Shown here: piece after piece, positions 1 to 9,719 of the stretch
How positions within the stretch are numbered: the first letter of the stretch is position 1
How the letters are laid out: the number at the start of each line of letters is the position of its first letter
Assembly (NCBI GenBank): GCA_943846685.1
Contig: OX044363.1
Location: forward strand, 2,077,386 to 2,141,385
Reading direction: 5' to 3'
Length of the DNA stretch: 64,000 nt
From: an uncultured Pseudomonadales bacterium
Lineage (GTDB): Bacteria; Pseudomonadota; Gammaproteobacteria; Pseudomonadales; Porticoccaceae
Made by a program: the position numbers and the translations under genes
The notes under the pieces: generated by a model
The model's database searches: none
Told to the model about the DNA's origin: nothing
Seen by the model: only the letters and a program-made list of their open reading frames with translations

Positions 1-2058
1 GGCACGCAGCTGCTCATAATCCTGTGGCGGGATCACACCGCCACAGATAACAATAATATCTCCGGCACCCTGCTGCTTTAGAGACTGAATCAACTGTGGA
101 ACCAGGGTTTTATGCCCCGCCGCTTGTGATGAGACTCCAACAATATGCACATCGTTTTCAATCGCCTGGCGCGCAGCCTCTTCCGGCGTCTGGAACATAG
201 GCCCAACATCCACATCAAAGCCGAGATCGGCGAACGCGGTGGCAATCACCTTGGCACCTCGGTCATGACCATCCTGACCCATCTTTACTACCAACAATCT
301 CGGTCGGCGACCCTGGCTGACCTCAAATTCTTCGACTTTTTTACTTATATTCATAAAGTCCTTATCCCCTTTATAGGCAGAAGCATAGACACCACTAATT
401 GATCGGCTCTGGGCGCGATGGCGGCCCCAGTGTTTCTCTAATTCATCACTGATTTCGCCGACAGTGGCTCGAGCTCGAGCCGCCTTAACCGCTAATTCAA
501 GCAAATTGCCCTCACCGCTTTTCGCTGCCTGCGAAAGCGCATCGAGGGTTTGCTGGCAAACTTCCGTATCCCGTTCGGCACGCAATTTATTTAACCGCGC
601 TATCTGCCCTTCTCGCACTGCACTGTTATCAATATCCAATACATCGACATCGGGCTCTTCGGCGAGCTGGTATTTATTCACCCCAACAATCACCTGCTCA
701 CCGCGATCGACCCGTGTCTGTTGCAGTACCGCGGCCTCTTCGATGCGCAGCTTGGGCATACCGGACTCAACTGCCTTGGTCATGCCGCCCATCGCTTCGA
801 CTTCATTAATCAGTACCATCGCCGCTTCAACCAATTCATTGGTCAGGCTTTCGATGTAATAAGAACCCGCCAGAGGATCAATCACATTGGTCACCCCCGT
901 CTCTTCCTGAATCACCAGTTGAGTATTGCGCGCAATACGCGCAGCAAACTCGGTGGGCAGACCCAGCGCCTCATCAAAGGCATTGGTGTGCAGGGATTGT
1001 GTGCCGCCCAATACCGCAGACATGGCCTCAATGGTGGTACGCATAATATTGTTGTAGGGGTCTTTGCTGGTCAGACTCACACCAGAGGTTTGGCAGTGGG
1101 TGCGCAACATTAAAGAGCGCTGATCTTTGGGCGCAAATTTCTCTTCCATCAAGGTCGCCCAAAGAATCCGCGCCGCGCGCAGCTTGGCAATCTCCATAAA
1201 AAAATTCATACCAATGGCAAAGAAAAATGACAACCGCGGCGCAAACTGATCCACATCCAAACCGCTATCAATCGCTGTGCGCACATACTCAATACCATCG
1301 GCAATGGTATAGGCCAGCTCCTGCACATTAGTCGCCCCGGCTTCCTGCATATGGTAGCCACTGATGGAGATGGAATTAAACTTGGGCATATGGCTGGCGG
1401 TGTAACCAATAATATCCGCGACTATGCGCATTGAAGGTTGCGGCGGATAGATATAGGTATTGCGCACCATAAATTCTTTGAGGATATCGTTCTGCAAGGT
1501 TCCGACTAACTGTTCTGGCGCCACGCCCTGCTCTTCTGCAGCCACTATATAGCTGGCCATCACTGGCAACACGGCACCATTCATGGTCATGGACACCGAT
1601 ACCTGGTCGAGGGGAATACTGTCGAAGAGGATTTTCATATCCTCAACAGAATCAATCGCTACACCGGCCTTGCCCACATCACCCTCGACCCGAGGATGGT
1701 CCGAGTCATAACCCCGATGGGTGGCCAGATCAAAGGCCACCGAAAGGCCCTGCTGACCCGCGGCGAGATTTTTTCGATAGAACGTATTGGATTCTTCGGC
1801 AGTCGAAAAGCCTGCGTATTGGCGAACCGTCCAGGGGCGACCTGCATACATGGTTGCTTTGGGGCCACGCTTAAACGGCGCAAAACCAGGTAGGCTATCT
1901 TGATGCTTTAGGCCATCTGTATCTTCAGCGGTATACAGCGGTTTTACATCAATACCTTCCGGCGTTTGCCAAACCAACTCGTCAGCGGGGCGTCCCTTAC
2001 GCTCTTTAAAGGCAAGTTGCTGCCAATCCGCCATTGTTGGCTTTTCCTTACCTGCCAT
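1..2058 (-). CDS. scpA: Methylmalonyl-CoA mutase, large (catalytic) subunit; 3' end outside the window
   Basis: The enzyme interconverts (R)-methylmalonyl-CoA and succinyl-CoA using adenosylcobalamin, linking propionate and branched-chain amino acid breakdown to the TCA cycle in the cytosol. The 686 codons present are in frame from the ATG at 2058. The TIM-barrel substrate domain is recognised by [18 protein letters not shown] near residue 75 and [16 protein letters not shown]. The C-terminal B12-binding domain carries [11 protein letters not shown] near residue 595, with the cobalt-ligating His of DxHxxG. About 30-45 C-terminal residues are missing past position 1, judged from the usual length of 715-730. 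The gene is divergent from an AraC-type regulator 180 bp away. Identification is very secure; whether a small-subunit partner exists cannot be seen. Confidence 0.97.
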   Translation of the reverse strand, partial: MAGKEKPTMADWQQLAFKERKGRPADELVWQTPEGIDVKPLYTAEDTDGLKHQDSLPGFAPFKRGPKATMYAGRPWTVRQYAGFSTAEESNTFYRKNLAAGQQGLSVAFDLATHRGYDSDHPRVEGDVGKAGVAIDSVEDMKILFDSIPLDQVSVSMTMNGAVLPVMASYIVAAEEQGVAPEQLVGTLQNDILKEFMVRNTYIYPPQPSMRIVADIIGYTASHMPKFNSISISGYHMQEAGATNVQELAYTIADGIEYVRTAIDSGLDVDQFAPRLSFFFAIGMNFFMEIAKLRAARILWATLMEEKFAPKDQRSLMLRTHCQTSGVSLTSKDPYNNIMRTTIEAMSAVLGGTQSLHTNAFDEALGLPTEFAARIARNTQLVIQEETGVTNVIDPLAGSYYIESLTNELVEAAMVLINEVEAMGGMTKAVESGMPKLRIEEAAVLQQTRVDRGEQVIVGVNKYQLAEEPDVDVLDIDNSAVREGQIARLNKLRAERDTEVCQQTLDALSQAAKSGEGNLLELAVKAARARATVGEISDELEKHWGRHRAQSRSISGVYASAYKGDKDFMNISKKVEEFEVSQGRRPRLLVVKMGQDGHDRGAKVIATAFADLGFDVDVGPMFQTPEEAARQAIENDVHIVGVSSQAAGHKTLVPQLIQSLKQQGAGDIIVICGGVIPPQDYEQLRA

Positions 2059-2237
2059 GTACTTCTCCGACTTTTTTACTCAATTGGCAAACTATGAACC
2101 AGCAACCCATGCAATAGTAGGTCTATTTTTAACAGCAAATATCACATTTATTGCCATATTTACTCCTTATAATCCGGCATATATGCTATAAATCCCCCAA
2201 TAACTCACAATTTATAAACTTATTTAGAGGCAGTGAA

Positions 2238-3242
2238 ATGGCGACAATTTGCCAGCATCATGTGATTAGCTGTATGCACGGCCTAAGGAAGAGAGACCTC
2301 TCACAGCAGCCCGCCTTAGAACGTGCCGGGATCAATCCTGTGGTTTTAAATAAACATAGTCAGCGAGTACATACAGATCAAGTAGCACGCCTTTTTAAGA
2401 CTGTTCAGGAAACTCTCGACGATGAGTTTATGGGCTTTACGCAAAACAATTGCAAGGTTGGGGTGTTTGCGATCATGGCAGAGCTGGTTAGCCGCTGCGC
2501 TAATTTGGGCGAGCTATTAGAAAAGGCTGTGCGTTTTTATAACCTGACCAGCAATGATATTCCCATGCGTTTGGATCATGCCGAGGGCAATGCCGTGCTG
2601 AGCTTTGAAATGGCTCATCCGCACCTGGATCCCGAACATTTTATGACCGAGTTCTGGTTGGTGATCTGGCATAGATTTCCCAGCTGGTATATAGGCCAAC
2701 CCATCCGCCTGCACGAAACTCACTTCACCTTTAGTTCGCCCGCCCATAAAAGCGAACTACAGATTATGTTTCCCGCCTCACTGAAATTTAATAGCAGCGC
2801 CAATCGACTAATCTTTGATGCCCAGTATCTGGATAAACCACTGGTTCGATCCGACCAAGAGCTGGCGCAGTTTGTCGAAAATGCCCCAGCAGATATTATG
2901 ACTATCCCCGGTTTTGACAGTACGTTGGAAGCTCAGATAGAACGGATTATTACTCAGCGCCATCCCGAGCGATTGGTGTTTGCCCCCATTCATCAGCTCG
3001 CCGCGGAGCTGGGTATTAGCTCGCAGACTTTACATAGACGACTTAAAGAGAGTGCTACTAGCTATCAGAAGATTAAGGATAATCTGCGCCGGGAGGTGGC
3101 TATTCAGAAACTGGTTAATGAAAAGATGAGTGTCGAGCAGGTGGCGGATATTGTTGGTTTTACTGAGTCGCGATCGTTTACGCGGGCGTTTAAGCATTGG
3201 ACGGGGTTAACGCCTAGGGAATATTGTAAGCACAATGGTTGA
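2238..3242 (+). CDS. AraC-family transcriptional regulator (arabinose-binding-like N-terminal domain)
   Basis: This is a 334-residue DNA-binding regulator. The N-terminal two thirds resemble the arabinose-binding/OruR-type sensor domain of one-component AraC regulators. The C-terminal 100 residues carry two helix-turn-helix units, LAAELGISSQTLHRRLKE and VEQVADIVGFTESRSFTRAF, followed by the family ending WTGLTPREY. An open frame extends upstream to 2151, but I take the ATG at 2238 because GAGG lies 7 nt before it and the N-terminus then matches the family. The gene is divergent from methylmalonyl-CoA mutase, so it may control that gene or nearby acyl-CoA catabolism. The effector is unknown and regulation is inference. 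Confidence 0.9.
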   Translation: MATICQHHVISCMHGLRKRDLSQQPALERAGINPVVLNKHSQRVHTDQVARLFKTVQETLDDEFMGFTQNNCKVGVFAIMAELVSRCANLGELLEKAVRFYNLTSNDIPMRLDHAEGNAVLSFEMAHPHLDPEHFMTEFWLVIWHRFPSWYIGQPIRLHETHFTFSSPAHKSELQIMFPASLKFNSSANRLIFDAQYLDKPLVRSDQELAQFVENAPADIMTIPGFDSTLEAQIERIITQRHPERLVFAPIHQLAAELGISSQTLHRRLKESATSYQKIKDNLRREVAIQKLVNEKMSVEQVADIVGFTESRSFTRAFKHWTGLTPREYCKHNG

Positions 3243-3447
3243 TGCTGTTTTCTTAGGGTGTGCGGGGAGCTCGGGGATCTTTTGCTTGGTGCGGGAGTAA
3301 AGCCAGCAGTAATACCTGTGATCCCAACCATGGAGCCGATCGCAAGCGTCTCGCCATACTGGGGCGGGAACAAAGCAACAAAGCAATGACCTAAGCCACC
3401 AAACCAAGTACCCTAGAGCAATAAACATTCAGCCAACAAAATACCCT

Positions 3448-4494
3448 ATGTCCAAAGAATCAATCCGACTCACCCAATACAGCCACGGCGCCGGCTGCGG
3501 TTGCAAAATCGCCCCCAGCGTTCTAGAGACTTTCTTGCGCACCGACTTTGTAGCCCCTGACGATCCAAATCTACTCGTGGGCAACAACACCAAAGACGAT
3601 GCCGCGGTCTATGATCTTGGCGATGGCACTGGGGTGATCAGTACCACCGACTTCTTTATGCCTATTGTCGATGATGCCTTTGAGTTTGGTCGTGTGGCGG
3701 CTACCAATGCCATCAGTGATATCTATGCCATGGGCGGCACACCGATGATGGCCATCGCTATTTTAGGCTGGCCGATAAATACATTACCCGCAGAAATAGC
3801 CCAGCAGGTTATTGATGGAGGCCGTCATGCTTGCCGTGACGCAGGCATTCATCTGGCTGGCGGACATTCCATTGACTCCCCAGAACCCATATTTGGCCTG
3901 GCGGTAACTGGCCGTGTTGATCTTAAAAACCTTAAACAGAACAGTACGGCTAAGGCTGGCAATGTTTTGTTTTTAACCAAGCCCATAGGCGTAGGCATAC
4001 TCACCACCGCCGAAAAACAGGGCAAATTAAAACCAGAGCATGCCCGCCTTGCGGTAGAAAGCATGATGAAACTCAACACCATCGGTGCTGCGCTCGCTGA
4101 AATTGACGCGGTTACCTGCATGACCGACGTCACCGGCTTTGGACTACTCGGCCACCTACTCGAGATATGCCAGGGCAGCGATGTAGCGGCAACCGTTAAC
4201 CTGAAAGACGTACCGCTTTTAGATAATGCAGTGATTGATTACCTCAATCAGGGCTGCGTTCCCGGCGGCAGCACACGCAACTGGGAAAGTATTCACCAAC
4301 ATATCCACGGCACTGATCAACAGAGCCAAACCCTGCTCTGCGACCCGCAAACTAGCGGCGGTTTATTAATTTCCGTTGAGCCAGCAGAGGCCGATAAAGT
4401 CAGTCAATTACTAAAACAAGCCGGCTGTTATCACCTGCCGATTGGCGAGCTTATGAACGCGACCGATGGCCCGCAGATAAAGGTTATGGCATGA
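3448..4494 (+). CDS. selD: Selenide, water dikinase (selenophosphate synthetase)
   Basis: SelD makes selenophosphate from selenide and ATP, the selenium donor for selenoproteins and 2-selenouridine in tRNA. The 348-residue product has the N-terminal GAGCGCK motif with catalytic Cys17 and Lys20 at the same positions as in E. coli. It is a Cys enzyme, not a selenocysteine version. The ATP-binding segment [14 protein letters not shown] and the AIRS-type C-terminal TGFGLLGHL motif are present. The stop overlaps the selU start in ATGA, so the two are translationally coupled. I see no clear Shine-Dalgarno before the ATG, but the N-terminus aligns exactly with the family. No selA or selB is visible in the window, so the demonstrated use of selenophosphate here is tRNA modification. 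Confidence 0.97.
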   Translation: MSKESIRLTQYSHGAGCGCKIAPSVLETFLRTDFVAPDDPNLLVGNNTKDDAAVYDLGDGTGVISTTDFFMPIVDDAFEFGRVAATNAISDIYAMGGTPMMAIAILGWPINTLPAEIAQQVIDGGRHACRDAGIHLAGGHSIDSPEPIFGLAVTGRVDLKNLKQNSTAKAGNVLFLTKPIGVGILTTAEKQGKLKPEHARLAVESMMKLNTIGAALAEIDAVTCMTDVTGFGLLGHLLEICQGSDVAATVNLKDVPLLDNAVIDYLNQGCVPGGSTRNWESIHQHIHGTDQQSQTLLCDPQTSGGLLISVEPAEADKVSQLLKQAGCYHLPIGELMNATDGPQIKVMA

Positions 4495-5606
4495 GCCTGC
4501 CACGGGTTAATAACTACCGTCAGTTGCTGCTCGACGACACACCAATGATAGACGTGCGTGCACCGATTGAGTTTGCCACTGGTGCACTGCCCTTCGCCGC
4601 AAACCTCCCACTAATGGCCGATGAAGAGCGCCATGAGGTGGGCATCTGTTACAAAGAACAGGATCAGCAAGCGGCCATCCAACTGGGACATCAATTAGTC
4701 ACAGGTAAAGTCAAAGACCAACGCATACAAGCATGGCAGGACTTTATAACGGCCAACCCGAATGCTGTTTTGTACTGCGCTCGCGGAGGGCTGCGCTCGC
4801 AACTGAGTCAGGAATGGTTGGCTGAAGCGGGGGTTGAATGCCCCAAGGTCGAGGGGGGCTATAAATCCCTGCGTGGCTTTCTATTTAACTATCTAAGCGA
4901 TTATTGCCAGACTAATACCAGACCGAATAATAAGTTTATTATTTTGTCTGGTATGACCGGCACCGGAAAAACTGACATTATTAAAGACTTACCCACGGGT
5001 ATTGATCTTGAAGGCGCAGCGAATCATAAGGGTTCGAGTTTTGGTCGGCCTCTGGATTGCCAGCCGGCCCAAATCGATTTTGAAAATAAAATTGCTCTGG
5101 ATCTGCTAAAAGTACAAAACCAGCACCCCGATAAAACGGTTATTTTGGAAGATGAAAGCCGCAATATCGGTGCCCGCCATCTACCCCATTATTTTTCCGA
5201 TCTGATGGCACAGAGTTCCTTTGTGGTTATAGATATGGATTTTGAGGAGCGTCTGGAAAGACTGTGGCAGGAGTATGTGATTGATCGCTACAGTAGGACT
5301 ATGGCGTTTTATGGTGATACTGGTGAACAGGAATTTGCCAACTATCTGACCGAAAGTTTACTGCGGGTGAAAAAGCGTTTGGGTGGTCAACGCACTAAAG
5401 AACTTTTGGCCTCCATGGAAAATGCGATTGCCGTGCAACATCAGGATAACTTTGCCAGCCACCGGCATTGGCTGACTGTGCTTACTCAGGAGTACTACGA
5501 TCCTATGTACAGTTATCAGCTGGATAAGAAGAAGGAGCTGGTGGTGTTTCGGGGTAGTCGTTCTGAGGTTATTGATTACCTAACTTGTTATTCTGAACCT
5601 ATGTGA
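4491..5606 (+). CDS. selU: tRNA 2-selenouridine/geranyl-2-thiouridine synthase
   Basis: SelU (MnmH, YbbB) replaces the sulfur of 2-thiouridine at wobble position 34 of tRNA-Lys, -Glu and -Gln with selenium, through a geranylated intermediate. The 371-residue protein has an N-terminal rhodanese domain with catalytic Cys96 in [11 protein letters not shown], equivalent to Cys97 of E. coli, and a P-loop domain with GMTGTGKT at residues 154-161. The start overlaps the selD stop by 4 nt, so SelD supplies selenophosphate from the same transcript. Length and domain order are standard for the family. Confidence 0.97.
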   Translation: MSLPRVNNYRQLLLDDTPMIDVRAPIEFATGALPFAANLPLMADEERHEVGICYKEQDQQAAIQLGHQLVTGKVKDQRIQAWQDFITANPNAVLYCARGGLRSQLSQEWLAEAGVECPKVEGGYKSLRGFLFNYLSDYCQTNTRPNNKFIILSGMTGTGKTDIIKDLPTGIDLEGAANHKGSSFGRPLDCQPAQIDFENKIALDLLKVQNQHPDKTVILEDESRNIGARHLPHYFSDLMAQSSFVVIDMDFEERLERLWQEYVIDRYSRTMAFYGDTGEQEFANYLTESLLRVKKRLGGQRTKELLASMENAIAVQHQDNFASHRHWLTVLTQEYYDPMYSYQLDKKKELVVFRGSRSEVIDYLTCYSEPM

Positions 5607-5626
5607 AGAATCTCTTGGTGCTGGAC

Positions 5627-5655
5627 GGGGTCCTTCGGCTTCGCTCAGGATGACG
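5627..5655. repeat. REP-like intergenic element
   Basis: Between the convergent selU and the SDR gene lies a GTCCTTCGGCTTCGCTCAGG core flanked by GGG and ATGAC. Its reverse strand reads GTCATCCTGAGCGAAG and onward, a pattern familiar as a dispersed intergenic repeat in many bacterial genomes. The arms TCCT/AGGA can pair only weakly, so I do not call it a terminator. Membership of a genome-wide family is inference. Confidence 0.4.
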
Positions 5656-5675
5656 GATTACTAAACTAAATTTTG

Positions 5676-6449
5676 TCAGCGTGGCTGCATCCTCACGCCA
5701 CCATCCAGACGAATAGTCTCGCCATTTAGATAACTGTTCTCGGCAATCTGCACCACTAGCTGACCAAATTCACTGGGCTCACCCATACGCTTAGGAAAAG
5801 GAATATTCGCCACAATTCCATCCTGCACATTTTGCGGCATACCCAACATCAATGGTGTAGCCATTACACCGGGCGCAATCGAATTAACACGAATACCCTG
5901 ACTGGCCAGATCCCGAGCCATAGGCAATGTCATACTGACAATGCCGCCTTTGGTCGATGCATAAGCACACTGGCCCATCTGTCCATCATAGGCTGCTATA
6001 GAAGCAGTATTCACAATCACTCCCCTTTCGGATTTTTCATCGGGGTTGTTGAGCGCCATAGCCGCCGCTGCACAGCGGGAAATATTAAAACTGCCAATCA
6101 GGTTAACCTCTATGACCTTGCGATAGAGATCAAGGTCATGGGGCTCGCCCTCGCGATTGATGGTCTTTGCTCCTATGGCTATGCCGGCACAGTTAACACA
6201 GATATCCACATGCCCGAGATCATCAACAATCTTGGCGAAAGCAGCCTCCGCATCCGTGCCACTGGAAACATCCAGCTTTATAAAACGCGCCTTATCCGCA
6301 CCCAGCTCACTGACAGCCAGTGCACTCGCCTCGGCGTTCATATCAAAGATAACGACCATCGCACCAGCACCCACCAATGCCTGTGCCGCTGCACGACCAA
6401 GGCCAGATGCACCGCCGGTTATAACTGCAACTTTATTGTGTAAATCCAC
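5676..6449 (-). CDS. SDR-family 3-hydroxyacyl-CoA dehydrogenase (17beta-HSD10-like)
   Basis: This 257-residue short-chain dehydrogenase resembles type II 3-hydroxyacyl-CoA / 2-methyl-3-hydroxybutyryl-CoA dehydrogenases, which oxidise hydroxyacyl-CoA intermediates with NAD in isoleucine and fatty acid breakdown. It shows the cofactor motif TGGASGLG at residues 11-18, the NCAG motif, a catalytic Ser in [16 protein letters not shown] with the Tyr-x-x-x-Lys pair, and the C-terminal LDGGVRM ending. The start is GTG, preceded by AGGAG at 7 nt. An acyl-CoA dehydrogenase lies 28 bp upstream on the same strand, so the two probably form an operon for consecutive beta-oxidation steps. The exact substrate is not resolved. 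Confidence 0.88.
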   Translation of the reverse strand: MDLHNKVAVITGGASGLGRAAAQALVGAGAMVVIFDMNAEASALAVSELGADKARFIKLDVSSGTDAEAAFAKIVDDLGHVDICVNCAGIAIGAKTINREGEPHDLDLYRKVIEVNLIGSFNISRCAAAAMALNNPDEKSERGVIVNTASIAAYDGQMGQCAYASTKGGIVSMTLPMARDLASQGIRVNSIAPGVMATPLMLGMPQNVQDGIVANIPFPKRMGEPSEFGQLVVQIAENSYLNGETIRLDGGVRMQPR

Positions 6450-6477
6450 TTTTCACTCCTAACTGTTCAATGTCTAG

Positions 6478-7635
6478 CTATACAATTTCTAACAATAGTT
6501 CACGGGCAATAATAATTCGCTGAATCTCACTGGTGCCCTCATAGATGCTGGTAATCCGCGCATCTCTCGACCAGCGCTCCAGTGGGTATTCAGCACTGTA
6601 GCCATTGCCACCGAGCATTTGCAGTGCGGAGTAACAGGCTGCATTAGCTTTTTCACTGGCAAATACCTTGGCCATCGAGGCCTCTTTGGAAAAGCTTAAA
6701 CCCTGTTCTTTTCTTGAGGCGGCCTGCATTAATAACAGCCGCGCTGCCTCAAGCTCGGTATAACGGTCTGCAAGTATCCACTGCAGCCCCTGAAAGTTGG
6801 AGAGTGCCTGACCAAATTGCTGACGCTCGGTAATATATTGTCGCGCGTAATCCATTGCCGCCAGACCAATTCCCAGAGCAAATGAGCCCACACCAATACG
6901 CCCACCGGCAAGCTCACCTACAGCAATTTTAAAGCCCTGACTCTCGGCACCTAGAACTGCATCCAATGGAATCCGACAATCGGTAAAGAGTACTTCGTTA
7001 GTCGATGAGCCTTTTTGGCCCATTTTATGCTCGGCTTTGCCGATGGTTAGACCGGGGTTATTAGCCTCCACCAGAAAACAGGTGATGCCTTTGCCCTTGG
7101 GTGCCTGAGTATCGGTGACCGCCCAAACCACAAACAGGCCAGCGTATTCGGCGCTGGTGATATACAGCTTGGTGCCATTAAGCACCCAGCTATCGGCCTC
7201 TTTAACGGCGCGACATTTCATGCCCGCAGGATCAGAGCCCGCTGTCGATTCTGTCAGGCAAAAGCCCGCGGCGGAATATTCCCCGGCACAGATTTTAGGC
7301 AAGTAATGTTGTTTTTGTTGGTCGGAACCACAGGCCTGAATAACCTCGGCAACCATATTGGTGACAGATACTGTTACTGCAGTAGAGGCACAGCCACGGC
7401 CCAGCTCGGTAAGGGCAACACTAAAGGCGACAGAGCCCGCCTCTGTACCGCCGTAGTCGGCTGAGATATTGAGCCCCATAAATCCCAGTTCGGCGAGCTT
7501 TTTAAGATTGCCCAACAGCGGCTCGCGGCCCGCGCCAAGATCGAGCTGTTCTGCAACGGGCAGCAGTTCGTCTGCGGAAAAACGGCGCGCCGTATCCTGG
7601 ATAAATTGTTGTTCTTCATTAAGTTGTAAATGCAT
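6478..7635 (-). CDS. Acyl-CoA dehydrogenase (short/branched-chain type)
   Basis: This 385-residue flavoprotein would catalyse the FAD-dependent alpha,beta-desaturation of an acyl-CoA and pass electrons to ETF. Signatures are GFCLTESTAGSDPAGM in the middle domain, the RQYITERQQFGQAL helix, and the C-terminal IYEGTSEIQRIIIAREL, in which the Glu of YEGT is the catalytic base of short- and branched-chain enzymes. AAGGAG sits 7 nt before the ATG. It lies upstream of the hydroxyacyl-CoA dehydrogenase gene and in the neighbourhood of methylmalonyl-CoA mutase, which suggests branched-chain amino acid catabolism. Substrate specificity is inference. Confidence 0.93.
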   Translation of the reverse strand: MHLQLNEEQQFIQDTARRFSADELLPVAEQLDLGAGREPLLGNLKKLAELGFMGLNISADYGGTEAGSVAFSVALTELGRGCASTAVTVSVTNMVAEVIQACGSDQQKQHYLPKICAGEYSAAGFCLTESTAGSDPAGMKCRAVKEADSWVLNGTKLYITSAEYAGLFVVWAVTDTQAPKGKGITCFLVEANNPGLTIGKAEHKMGQKGSSTNEVLFTDCRIPLDAVLGAESQGFKIAVGELAGGRIGVGSFALGIGLAAMDYARQYITERQQFGQALSNFQGLQWILADRYTELEAARLLLMQAASRKEQGLSFSKEASMAKVFASEKANAACYSALQMLGGNGYSAEYPLERWSRDARITSIYEGTSEIQRIIIARELLLEIV

Positions 7636-7678
7636 GCAGCAACTCCTTTGCTAAATATAATTCCCTATACTAGATGTT

Positions 7679-7987
7679 CTATTGACTGACCGCCTGTACC
7701 AAAATAAATGGCGGTATTACCAGCGCCCAAACTGTGGTGTTGGATTCATACCAGGCCAGTGCCTGTTGATCACTGACTTCCAGTACCACTTTTTCGTCAA
7801 GCCACTGTTGAATCTGTGCGCTGTTATCCTGATGCAAAGCTATAGCGACCTGAATTAAATCGCCACCCTCGGCAACGGCCAGAACATTACCTAAAGCATA
7901 GTGCTTTTGCAGTTCATGCCAATTGATTTTTGCCGTCTCGCTATTTAGACGTGCAATCAGCTCCTGATTATCCGGCGTTTCCGACAT
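7679..7987 (-). CDS. DUF2288 family protein
   Basis: A 102-residue soluble protein matching the DUF2288 family pattern, with the conserved segments INWHELQKHYALGNV, VAEGGDLIQVA and a C-terminal ALVIPPFILVQ. It starts 5 bp after the hisH stop on the same strand and so is probably co-transcribed with hisH. No function is established for the family and no catalytic residues can be named from the sequence. Confidence 0.8.
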   Translation of the reverse strand: MSETPDNQELIARLNSETAKINWHELQKHYALGNVLAVAEGGDLIQVAIALHQDNSAQIQQWLDEKVVLEVSDQQALAWYESNTTVWALVIPPFILVQAVSQ

Positions 7988-7992
7988 ACTAC

Positions 7993-8643
7993 TCAGCCGT
8001 TCCAGTTACAAAAGTTACGCAGTAACTGCAGGCCGGCATCGGCACTTTTTTCCGGGTGGAATTGCACGGCAAAGAGATTTTTATGGCTGAGTGCAGCGGC
8101 AAAGTTAACGCCGTAGTCGCAGCGTCCGGCAACATACGATTCGTCAGAGGGGACTACATAATAGCTGTGCACAAAGTAAAAGCGGCTGTTCTGTTCTATT
8201 CCCTGCCAAAGCGGGTGATCAATGGTTTGCTGAACATTATTCCAGCCCATATGGGGAACTTTGAGCTTAGCACCCTGCTGATCGACCAGACTATCACCAA
8301 AGAATTTGACCTGGCCGGGCAATAGACCCAGGCAGTTAACACCACCATTTTCTTCGCTGCTTTCCAGCAGTGCCTGCATACCGACACAGATTGCCAGTAC
8401 TGGCTTGCTCTTCATCGCCTGACTGACCACATCGCCAACATTGAGGCGCTGGATTTCACCCATACAGTCGCGTATTGCACCAACGCCGGGAAATACCACT
8501 CGGTCGGCATCCTCAACCACGGCAGGATCGGCAGTTATAGAGACTTTGGCACCGGGGCAGACAGTCTCCAGGGCTTTGGCAACGGAATGGAGATTGCCCA
8601 TACCGTAATCAATAACGGCAATATGGCTGCGGAAATCACTCAT
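7993..8643 (-). CDS. hisH: Imidazole glycerol phosphate synthase, glutaminase subunit
   Basis: HisH releases ammonia from glutamine and channels it to HisF for the fifth step of histidine biosynthesis. The 216-residue class I amidotransferase has the nucleophile Cys86 in AICVGMQ and the His196/Glu198 pair in VQFHPEKS, plus the N-terminal [10 protein letters not shown]. It follows hisB on the same strand, but a terminator-like hairpin lies between them and there is no clear Shine-Dalgarno before its ATG. Its partners hisA and hisF, which normally follow at once, are not in the window. Confidence 0.96.
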   Translation of the reverse strand: MSDFRSHIAVIDYGMGNLHSVAKALETVCPGAKVSITADPAVVEDADRVVFPGVGAIRDCMGEIQRLNVGDVVSQAMKSKPVLAICVGMQALLESSEENGGVNCLGLLPGQVKFFGDSLVDQQGAKLKVPHMGWNNVQQTIDHPLWQGIEQNSRFYFVHSYYVVPSDESYVAGRCDYGVNFAAALSHKNLFAVQFHPEKSADAGLQLLRNFCNWNG

Positions 8644-8701
8644 AAGATTTTTTCGTTGTTGGCCTATCTATCAAAAAACTTCTGTAAAAAAAACTTCTTT
8701 T

Positions 8702-8727
8702 AAAAAAAGGCACTCTTAAAGAGTACC
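8702..8727 (-). terminator. Rho-independent terminator overlapping the end of hisB
   Basis: On the minus strand GGTACTC and GAGTGCC form a 7-bp stem with one G-U pair around a 5-nt loop, followed directly by seven T residues. The loop contains the hisB stop codon. It would separate hisB from hisH, or attenuate read-through between them. Confidence 0.7.
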
Positions 8728-9309
8728 TTTTGTAGACGGCATTACACCGGCCATGCGTTCATCAGCAGTTGCGGCTACGCGCAGTGCGCGACCAAAGGCC
8801 TTAAAGATAGTCTCGACCTGGTGGTGAGCATTGGCGCCGCGCAGGTTATCGATGTGCAGTGAAACCAACGCGTGGTTTACAAAGCCCTGGAAGAATTCAC
8901 GAACCAGGTCAACATCAAAACTGCCAACGTGGCTGCGGACAAAATCCGCCTTCATAATCAAACCGGGACGGCCGGAAAAATCCATCACTACACGAGACAG
9001 CGCTTCATCCAATGGTACATAGGCGTGGCCATAGCGAGTCAGGCCTTTCTTGTCGCCAATCGCTTTAGTAATCGCCATACCTAGGGTAATACCGATATCT
9101 TCAACGGTGTGGTGATCATCGATATGCGTGTCACCGGTGGCCTGAATATCTAGATCAACTAAACCGTGTCGTGCGATTTGATCGAGCATATGCTCCAAAA
9201 AAGGCACCGGCGTGGCAAAGTTTGCACGACCTGTTCCATCCAGATTAACCGTCACTGTGATCTGCGATTCTAGGGTATTGCGTGTCACTGTCGCAATGCG
9301 ATCAGCCAT
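8716..9309 (-). CDS. hisB: Imidazoleglycerol-phosphate dehydratase
   Basis: HisB dehydrates imidazole glycerol phosphate to imidazole acetol phosphate in histidine synthesis. The product is the monofunctional dehydratase of 197 residues, with the manganese-binding motifs [19 protein letters not shown], and the later [11 protein letters not shown]. An ATG 24 nt further upstream (9333) is in frame, but I take the ATG at 9309. GGAG sits 6 nt before it, the length then matches the family, and a TATAAT element lies so close to 9333 that transcription probably begins near that point. The gene is divergent from the metal-uptake pair starting at 9400. Confidence 0.96.
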   Translation of the reverse strand: MADRIATVTRNTLESQITVTVNLDGTGRANFATPVPFLEHMLDQIARHGLVDLDIQATGDTHIDDHHTVEDIGITLGMAITKAIGDKKGLTRYGHAYVPLDEALSRVVMDFSGRPGLIMKADFVRSHVGSFDVDLVREFFQGFVNHALVSLHIDNLRGANAHHQVETIFKAFGRALRVAATADERMAGVMPSTKGTL

Positions 9310-9341
9310 GGTGTTCTCCAACGTCAGACTCATTTCAAAGG

Positions 9342-9349
9342 CGCATTAT
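9342..9349 (-). promoter_or_regulatory. Probable -10 element of the hisB promoter
   Basis: On the minus strand a consensus TATAAT lies about 36 nt upstream of the chosen hisB start and about 12 nt upstream of the alternative ATG at 9333. No good -35 hexamer is visible at 17 bp; TTCGGA at 18 bp is weak. The location supports the shorter hisB start. Confidence 0.45.
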
Positions 9350-9399
9350 AACCAGAATTTTTTATATTTCCGAAACAATTAGGTGATACAATTTCGCGC

Positions 9400-9675
9400 A
9401 TGAAAAACTATAGATGGATAGTAGCAGTCGCACTGAGCCTATTTTTAGGGCTTGGGTCTGTTGTTACCTCTGCCCATAGCCATATTGATGGAGATCGCGA
9501 CCATCAAGAAGGCAGCTGTAGTATTTGCTTTCAAGAATCCACTGTTATCGTCAACCCTGATACCAGTGCCACTATTGTGGTTAGACCCACAGCGTCAAAA
9601 CCCGTCTTCAGCAGGGTTAAACCCGCCCAAAGATTCTCCCTTTACCTGTCTAGAGCTCCGCCCTCTAACGCTTAG
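9400..9675 (+). CDS. Small exported His/Cys protein, possible zinc chaperone-like
   Basis: This 91-residue protein has an N-terminal signal segment (residues 5-24, hydrophobic, ending near TSAHS), then a short stretch rich in His and Asp (HSHIDGDRDHQEG) followed by CSICF. These are plausible metal ligands. It resembles the small exported proteins annotated as zinc chaperones or DUF2946-like beside zinc transport genes, but the match is by pattern only. It lies 44 bp upstream of a ZnuD-like receptor, which supports a periplasmic role in zinc uptake. A TACAAT hexamer at 9387-9392 is so close to the ATG that the mRNA may be leaderless, and no Shine-Dalgarno is visible. Function is inference. Confidence 0.65.
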   Translation: MKNYRWIVAVALSLFLGLGSVVTSAHSHIDGDRDHQEGSCSICFQESTVIVNPDTSATIVVRPTASKPVFSRVKPAQRFSLYLSRAPPSNA

Positions 9676-9719
9676 AAATTAACTCTACAACTCTAATTTT
9701 TTAAGTAAAAGGTATAAAA

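Noticed and set aside
145..1113. Plus-strand frames of 85, 131 and 130 codons
   Set aside because: They lie antisense to methylmalonyl-CoA mutase, whose sequence is unambiguous through the region; they match no family.
3243..3447. A gene or riboswitch between the AraC-type regulator and selD
   Set aside because: Overlapping minus-strand frames have no family resemblance, and I could not identify any conserved riboswitch core.
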